Assembly: GCA_947561395.2 (NCBI GenBank)
Contig: OX387186.1
Location: 42,737,220-42,801,219, forward strand
DNA: 64,000 nucleotides
From: Buxus sempervirens
Lineage: Eukaryota > Streptophyta > Magnoliopsida > Buxales > Buxaceae
Reading direction: 5' to 3'
Shown here: in pieces, positions 57,630 through 64,000 of the stretch
Layout of the letters: each line of letters starts with the position of its first letter
Numbering within the stretch: position 1 is the first letter of the stretch
Translations under genes and position numbers: made by a program
Notes under the pieces: generated by a model
The model's database searches: none
The model's input: the letters and a program-made list of their open reading frames with translations, nothing else
What the model was told of the DNA's origin: nothing

Positions 57630-60600
57630 TAAGTTCAACCCCCAAATAAATAATTACATTTTAGTTACATTTTGAAAGAAAAATCAAAATTCAAATAAAA
57701 AGTGTTTAAAAATGAATTTTAGGATTTGTAACTTAATTTAAAAATAAGATAATGACAATTTAATAATAGTAAAGAGAAAAGTAATGGTTGATATGCAAAT
57801 CTGGCATATTGTATGAACAAAATTTTAGGAAAGTAATAGTTGAAATAAAAAGGGTTGGGATTTTGGTTTTAATTTGTTTTTCTCCATGTACTTGGAGAGA
57901 CAAATTGCGATGCCCATGTACCTGGGTAAATGCTTTGCCTCTGTGTACTCAAAGATGCCCCGTGTACTCGGGTTGATTTAGTTGAGATTAGAACGAGTTG
58001 TATTAACTATATTTTCATGGTTGATATCGATTTTAGATCCTAGTAGGCATAGCGCTATATGGATCCATGTAGGAGCTAGGTAGTGGAAGGGAATGTTCTT
58101 TGCTAGTTGTAATTCCCTACCAACGCACACGTGTTCCACTATTTACTCAGTGAGGCCTGATCATGTACTCGGTTGGCTACGGCTATTCACTCATTTTATC
58201 GTGTACTCGAACCATGTTTGGGTAGTTCTTGCCAACTCATCACTGTATTGGGTGGGTTCTCCCGCAATAAGACGATGATCGTGTACTCGGCTTCGTACCT
58301 AAGCTGGGAGGTGGCATAGTGGACATTGTGATTACCTTGGTTAAAGACAGTCTTACTTCATGAGTCCTGCTATGATTTGTTGATTTATTCTGGTTACTTT
58401 GTGTTTATTGATATATTATCGTGGAATTATTCTGTTTATTCGCTTTATTGTCGATTGATGCATATTTTAATCCGAATCATGTTTTGGAAATGTTAAAATG
58501 TTTATGAGCATGCATGGGCTACTTACTGGGATATTCATATCTCAGACCATTTGTTTTGTTTTGTTTTCAAACCTTGGAAAAGCCGATAGCGGAGGGTAAA
58601 AGTTGTGATCAGATGAGATTAGATTAAAGATTAATATTTTAGTTTGATTTGGGTTTTAGTTGCCTCTGTGTATAGATTTAATTGTTCATTGATGTTTCCT
58701 TACTCTAATATTGTGTTCCTGGGAGGAAATGTAACCCTTCGGTGATGGGTTCCGGTTTTAGTTCACGTAACCCGAATCCGGGGCGTTACACCTCTAGAGT
58801 CCCTACTATGGAAACATAAAGTTTGTTCTCAAAGAAGAGTGGAGCCCCAAGCTCCTTTCCTTCTCTTTTCCTTGAAATAACCAGAAAGTGGTGTTTTGGC
58901 TAAAAGTGGACATTGGAAACCATTGGGGGTCTGCTTGGAGACCCACAGAAGTTCACAAAGGCACCCGGGAAGGAGGCGAGCGGAACCCCCTGGCCAATTT
59001 GGCTTTTTTTGGTTTCCGGGTCGAGTTCCCAGATACAGTGCAGACTAGACCCGACCGCACTGTAGGTGCGGATAGGTCTGGTCTACACAGGGTATGCGAA
59101 CAGACCTCTTGAACCCCCAATTTTCGTCTCTTTTGGCTTTGGCCCACCCGATCCGATCCAAATCCATTTAATAAGGTCCCCTAGGGTCTCTGGGTCAACC
59201 CAGACCCCTATTTTAGGACTTGGGCCCAATAAAGCTTCGTGGGCCTTCCAATAGGATCCACATCCCTACTTGCCCCAAACCAAGGCCAATTTTAAAGATG
59301 GGCCCCAAGGCTATTTGGTTAATGCTCCGGGCCACCTCCAAGCCCAATGAGCCTTAAAAATCTTAACCCATTAAATATATATGCTTAATTAACCTTTAAA
59401 CCAAACAACCAACCCAACAATTAGGGTTATCCAGCATAGCCCTAGACAGGCCTTGGGCTCAATTTAAGCCCTATATGGTTTCCAATGGGCCTTCAAACGG
59501 GGCCAATATCAAACCCACTTCACCAAAGAATAATAAGATAGAATCAATAAAATAAGGGGATCCACAGCTTCGGTGGTCTCCACTCAGACCTAAAAATTTG
59601 TGCATGATTGCTTAGGAAATAGGGTGAGAATAAGTTGACTCAGACTAGGGAGACCCGAGGGACCCGTCCAACCCACGGGGTTGTCCGGGGTGTCTTCGGA
59701 CTTCCTTGGACCGTAACCGAGAACTTAGCCGGAATCTCTAAAAAGCCACAGACCATTCAAATAGACCTTTATAGCTACCCAGGTGTCTGCCTACACCCCA
59801 TTAGGCAATGGCGACTCCAAATTTCCCATTTTACCCATTAGGAGGCACGCACCACCCATGCGCCCCAGTGCCCCGTCGTTCTCGATGTACGCACATCGGC
59901 TACACTATTTTTGTGTATAGCCGAAATTTAATTTTGGCTATACACATTTTACTTGTATCCGAAATATAATTTCGGATACATGTACATCAAATCAATAATC
60001 ATTTTTTGCAAGGATAAGGTCAAAGAATCCTGACATAAATTTTGAAATCTTATCTTGTATCGGAAATTATATTTCGGATTTTTTAGAAAAAAATTAGATT
60101 TTTCCATATTTGCCCCTTCTCTCTCCAAGATACTTGAGTTGATGTTTGATTCTCTCACTTGATGAGAGAATCCGAATTTTGATTTCTTATTTATTTTAAT
60201 TGATTTAAAGTTAGATATTTTGAAAATATTATTATTTTATTCAAGATATTTTACTTCTTGTCCTTTTGTCCTATACTTTGCCACTTGGCCTATGTGGCTT
60301 GCACACTTGCCACGTGAGCAGAATTTATGAATTTTTGCCCTCAAGGTTGTTTTGCTCATTTTTATAGTATTTTAATGCATTCATATAGGGTATATGGTTG
60401 TTTCACAACCGTATACCTTATACAGACACGGCCAATCTACGATTGGCTTTTCTTTTCTTTCTTTCTTTTTTTCCTTTTCTTAGTTGCCACGTGGACTGGT
60501 TTTCTGCATTTATTTGCAGTTTTACCCTTAGGGTTGTTATGCTCATATCACCTCATCTGGAATCCGATTCTAGTAAACTCAGTTGCGTTGGAACCGTGTC

Positions 60601-60651
60601 GAAATTTCCTATTCATTGAGATAGTGTATTGCAGTCAATTCAAGCTTGATC

Positions 60652-63332
60652 TGTGAAACCTCGTCCCAATATCCCTAGCATGCCCTAATCAATAAACTTG
60701 ATATGTAGGTGAAGCTGGGGCAGCCCAAGCCTAAAGCCAACCAAAGTGGCTAAGTCCCGGGCTGTCAACAACCTATTGAGGTGAGCAACCTCTATTTGGT
60801 ACAATAAGATTCCGCATGGTAAGATAAATTAGCTAAGTGAGAAAATAGCTAAGTATTGATGTATGGGCAAAAAAGGAGGAGGAATGGCGGAACTGTAATA
60901 TGTGGTGTCTGGTGGAGAAGCCACTTAAGTGAAATAAACAAACCCAAAACCTCATTCACGACTAAACCCTTGCCCAAAACCCTTTCTTCCTCTCTTCTCT
61001 CTCCCACCCTCTTCATCTTCTTCTCTTTCTCTTCATTTGCTTTCCCTCATCACCCCATTTCGTCCCCCATCAATTTGGAACCCATTAGAAGTGTTTGCTT
61101 GCAAGAAAACAAAGGAAGAAACCAAGAGAGGTGATTTTCGTTTGGAGCATTTGGTGGAGATTTTTGGAGAAACCAACCAAGAGCAACCAAGGGTGCTGTT
61201 CGTGGGCTGCAAAGGAAGCAAGAAGACTTGCTAAAGAGTTTGCAGGAGGTAAGCAACACCACCCCTCTCGTATTTCAAGTTTTAGCCATTTTCGTATGTA
61301 AATGTAGAATTTAGGGTTTGATGCATGAAATGATTTATTTGGACGAATAGATGTGATTTCTTTTAGGGTTTTGTAGGTTGTAGATTTCTATACATGCTAG
61401 GAGTGATTTCGAGTCTAAAAACACCTAGAATAAGTGAGATTTGAGAAAAACCCTAAATCCCAAAAAAAAATCGGATTTCGCGAACTGCTGAGAAAACCCA
61501 GCCGCTCGAGCAGTCGCTCGAGCAGTCATCAGGCGGTAGTGTTGAGTAGCCTTAGATAGAGTTTTAAGTCATGGCCGCTCGAGCATCGCTCAAGTGACTG
61601 TTCTAGCGAGATGTCAAAACAGAGAACCCGAGAGCAAAAATTGTAGCCGCTCAAAGTCGGTTCGAGCGACCTATCGAGCACCCTTACCAGAACTTCCAAA
61701 ATTTACACTTTTAGCCCAGATTGAACCACCCTTTGTTTTTGTCCAAATCCAACCTATGGATAAGTGAGAGTTAAGTGTTTAGAAGGTGTTCCAACTGGAA
61801 GTAACTCAAAATTCGAAATATCAAAGATTTTGGGTACGTTTTCCCAAAAAGGGTCTTACCGAGATTTTCTGTCCCAGAATACTATAGAAATAGGATAACT
61901 TGATCCTACCACCTCAAACACTTTACAATTAACCATTAGAACTAGAAATCAAGAACCGAGACCGAGATATACAAGTATCAAAAGAGTTGAGGCATAGGTT
62001 GCCCCAAAAGAGTCAAGAAAGGCAGAGAATTCCTGAAAACCTAACCCTTACCATTAACCATCGACGAGAGTACCCTACCTATGACTAGATAGGCTTCGGC
62101 CTGGTATTTTACACCTAGAGTAAAGGCAGTGGCCCATATTACAATTTCACCACCCAGGGCTTTGGCCCAATACTTGCACCATGAGATGAGAAGGGCAGTG
62201 GCCCTACTAACATTGATTATTGAACAGAGGGCTTCGGCTCTATACCTTGACCTAAATTGTATAAGAGGCAGTAGCCTAGAAGTTCACGGGATTTAATTAG
62301 GGCATTGGCCCATGTGTTGGCATTCTATACGGGCAGTTCACCTCATTTGGGGGTAGTGAACCATTGTTCACCTCAATTTGGGGGTAGTGAACTAGCCTCT
62401 TCACAAAGTGAATATTGGTAAGCAGTATATGCCGTTCACCTCAATTGAGGGTAGTGAACCGTTGTTCACCTCAATTTAGGGGTAATGAACTGGCTTTATC
62501 ATGACAGAGAATATTGATTGGCAATATATACTGTTTACCTCAATTGGGGGCAGTGAAATAGTGTTCACCTCAATTTGGGGGTAGTGAACAAGCTCTTCCA
62601 CATCAGTAAGACTTGGTGGGTAGATGGATCGGTTCATCTCGGTTGGGGGTAGTGGACTTGTGTTCACCCTGGCCTTGAGATAGAGAACTCGTATCCTCCA
62701 CGCAAGCTTGACATCTGTTACATTTAATTTAAATGTTTATTGATTGCAATTGTTATAAATTGATGAATTGTACACTGAAGCATATGCATGCACTATTGTA
62801 TGACACACGAGATGCCGTGGATTTTATCGTATTAAAAACTACCCGCATGTCATGATTTCATCGAGATATATTTGTATAAACTGTGTTTTATTGAATCATG
62901 CATGTGTTGCTTACTAAGACATTCGTCTCACAGTTGCTTTCTATCTTATTTTTCAGATCCGTCGACGTCTAGTGTGAAGGACCGGGCTAGGGATAAAGGA
63001 AAGGAAAAGGCCATCGGGTATAGAGAGGAAGACTATTATAGGCCTTAGGATTTTCTTTTGTTATACTTGTATAGTTTTGGAATGTAAACCCTTCACCTTT
63101 GAGAGGAGTGATTAGTCACCCGTCTTTTGTAACTAAACTCTTATGTTCTATTTCATCTCAAATGTATATATGATCACACTTTTGATATGCACATGTATAA
63201 ACTGTTTACACCCTGCACTCATTATGAAAAAGTTTTAAATTCCTCAGTGTTTTGTTAAGAGAAATGGCCCACTTGCCACGGTCTGGAACCAGTCGTGCTT
63301 TGGAGGGGCAGGCTTGGTTCCGGGGCGTGACA
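60652..63332 (-). mobile_element. Solo LTR G (Del/Tekay-like), TSD TGATC
   Basis: Plus-strand ends are TGTGAAACCTCGTCCC and GGTTCCGGGGCGTGACA, with exact TGATC at 60647-60651 and 63333-63337; 2681 bp, minus orientation. It has the hairpin block at 62897-62932, a GGGGTAGTGAACC repeat at 62330-62680, and a GCTCGAGCAGTCGCTCGAGC stretch near 61500. Short frames here are not supported as genes. Confidence 0.9.
62330..62680. repeat. Minisatellite of LTR G (TTCACCTCAATTTGGGGGTAG)
   Basis: At least eight imperfect copies of TTCACCTCAATTKGGGGKAG followed by TGAACC are arranged in pairs, with spacers containing AATATTG and GCAGTATAT words. Confidence 0.9.
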
Positions 63333-63428
63333 TGATCAGAAAGTCAATTTCTGCTCCCCAGGGTTTGACATGTCTTTTAGGGTTTTCATTTCTGGTTTTC
63401 CGAAAGGTGCAAAAATTAGGTGCTTACA

Positions 63429-63705
63429 GCTGCAACTAGAAGCAACGGAGATAAGTCCTTGTCATTGCGGCATGAAGTAGCATAGTGAGAAGGAGTCATA
63501 AACTATCTTCTCGCCACTATTGTGTAAGTGACTTGAAAGATAGAGTAATCACGGATGATCATGATAAATAATTGGGTTTAGTTGTGTTGGAGTTGGTCTT
63601 GGTTCTCTTCGTCGTGATCGACTTTATACTTGAGCTTGAGTGGTTATTAGTTGGTGTAACTCCCCGTCAATCACTACCATCGTGGTAGTTACAAAAATTT
63701 GAATA
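63429..63705 (-). repeat. Right inverted arm of hAT-type element, outer part
   Basis: Reverse complement of 30410-30680; anchors include GATCGACTTTATACTTGAG (63617) against CTCAAGTATAAAGTCGATC (near 30485). It marks the outer end of the hAT-type element. Confidence 0.8.
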
Positions 63706-63788
63706 GCAGCAGCAAGAGGATGTGGGGTGGGTGGTGGTGGGGGGTTGTTATAAAAAAAAGGTGGGTGGGTGTGTGTTTGGTGGGGGGT

Positions 63789-63822
<34 letters not shown>

Positions 63823-64000
63823 GTGTGTGATGCTGCTATATATATAGCAGTAGCAAGGGGGGTGTGGGTGCGTGGTGGGGGGGTTGCCAGCAGCAACAAG
63901 GGAGGGAGAGAGGGGGTGTGGTGCTACTATATATATAGCAGCAGCAAGGGGGTGTGGGTGGTGGTGGGGGCTGTTACATGGGGGTTTCAACAACAGCAAG
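63706..64000. repeat. G-rich tandem repeat with GCTATATATATAGC palindromes
   Basis: Imperfect units of about 90 bp contain CTGCTATATATATAGCAG followed by GCAAGGGGGTGTGGGTG. They are broken by a long G-run at about 63790-63820. Pro/His-rich frames on the minus strand are repeat artefacts. The array runs off the window. Confidence 0.8.

Larger units (their letters stand above)
54587..58790 (-). mobile_element. Composite LTR F: Del-like LTR joined to Cassandra-like LTR, TSD CCTCT
   Basis: The right end (58790) is GAATCCGGGGCGTTACA, a Del-like LTR start in minus orientation, with the hairpin block at 58507-58547 and a GTGTACTCGG-type repeat at about 57885-58285. The left end (54587) is TGTGACATCCTGGC and belongs to a 5S-rRNA-bearing, Cassandra-like LTR. 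Exact CCTCT lies at both outer edges (54582-54586; 58791-58795). LTR E is inserted within. Either one chimeric LTR inserted as a unit, or two events share a 5-bp flank by chance. Confidence 0.6.
52590..59895 (+). mobile_element. Solo LTR H (second family), TSD TCGGC, holding the F/E insertions
   Basis: Starts TGTCAGCACCTCATTTTTGC and ends GATGTACGCACA, with exact TCGGC at 52585-52589 and 59896-59900. Without the insertion at 54587-58790 it is about 3.1 kb. It is in opposite orientation to LTR I, in which it sits. It has a TATA box at 53483-53489 preceded by a cluster of TCCGCA/TGCGGA palindromes. No coding region. Confidence 0.9.
45755..63428 (-). mobile_element. Solo LTR I (second family), TSD GTTGC/GCTGC, holding nested insertions
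   Basis: Plus-strand left end is TGTGCGCACATTGATCCG; right end is GTGCAAAAATTAGGTGCTTACA. In minus orientation the LTR thus starts TGTAAGCACCTAATTTTTGC, like LTR H (TGTCAGCACCTCATTTTTGC). Flanks GTTGC (45750-45754) and GCTGC (63429-63433) match in four of five bases, and removing it rejoins the hAT arm. Without its three insertions (D, H, G) it is about 3.6 kb. It contains GCCGAAAT/ATTTCGGC palindromes (46850-46960 and 59900-60070), a GA microsatellite, and a TATA box at 48466-48472. Long LTRs of this sort suit Ty3/gypsy Tat/Ogre-type elements, but no internal domain is present to prove it. Confidence 0.8.
30410..63705 (-). mobile_element. hAT-type DNA transposon with long inverted arms, heavily invaded
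   Basis: The outer limits are set by inverted arms of about 770 bp: 30410-31175 on the left, and 45245-45754 plus 63429-63705 on the right, the right arm being split by LTR I. A hAT transposase (minus strand, 41040-32251) lies inside. Later insertions are LTR B, insert J, LTR C and LTR I with its contents. Removing them leaves a transposon of roughly 7 kb. I cannot see an 8-bp target duplication or the exact tips. Confidence 0.65.

Noticed and set aside
63624..63999. Pro/His/Thr-rich minus-strand ORFs
   Set aside because: They are translations of a G-rich tandem repeat with a long G-run.
1..64000. CRISPR arrays, bacterial operons, phage or toxin systems
   Set aside because: The tandem repeats lack repeat-spacer regularity, and all recognisable proteins are plant or plant-transposon families.

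Overview
This is plant nuclear DNA, almost certainly from an angiosperm with a repeat-rich genome. The evidence is short single-exon SKP1-like genes, a plant L1-type LINE (DUF4283 ORF1, then endonuclease, reverse transcriptase and RNase H), Ty1/copia pol fragments, a hAT transposase, Del/Tekay-like LTRs whose ends match TGTAACRCCCCGAAT, and a 5S-rRNA-bearing LTR of Cassandra type. There are no bacterial-style operons, no CRISPR array and no phage genes. I cannot name the species.

Layout. 1-270 is the end of a solo LTR. 1.7-3.6 kb and 11.9-13.5 kb are two copies of a duplicated segment, each with a SKP1-like gene, its promoter and the start of a copia reverse transcriptase. The first SKP1-like gene is intact; the second is broken by a 37-bp tandem duplication. 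Between them lie a copia scrap, a LINE tail and one nearly full-length but mutated LINE (about 5.2-11.2 kb). 13.4-14.8 kb is a decayed copia pol with part of an LTR. 15-24 kb is ordinary AT-rich DNA holding a series of short minus-strand stretches that read like exons, several joining in phase; I propose an unrecognised split gene or genes there, with limited confidence. A third, divergent SKP1-like gene lies at 24.55-24.98 kb (minus), followed by a MITE.

From 26.3 kb to the end the window is a nest of transposons. A hAT-type element with unusually long inverted arms spans about 30.4-63.7 kb. Its broken transposase (minus strand, 41.0-32.25 kb) is interrupted by a Del-like solo LTR (34.4-38.2 kb) and a 1.6-kb non-coding insert (39.2-40.8 kb). 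Its right arm is split by a second-family solo LTR (45755-63428), which holds three further insertions: a Del-like solo LTR at 48495-52572, a second-family solo LTR at 52590-59895, and a Del-like solo LTR at 60652-63332. The 52590-59895 copy contains a composite Cassandra/Del-like insert (54587-58790), which contains one more Del-like solo LTR (55235-57629). Six insertions have exact 5-bp target duplications, which fixes the nesting order.

The only intact conventional coding sequences are the two single-exon SKP1-like genes. Both lack the C-terminal region with which SKP1 grips F-box proteins. The most interesting non-coding signals are a small hairpin with paired base changes present in every sufficiently complete Del-like LTR, a private minisatellite near that hairpin in most copies, insertion sites lying in hairpin loops or palindromes, and the 5S-type promoter inside the composite LTR.
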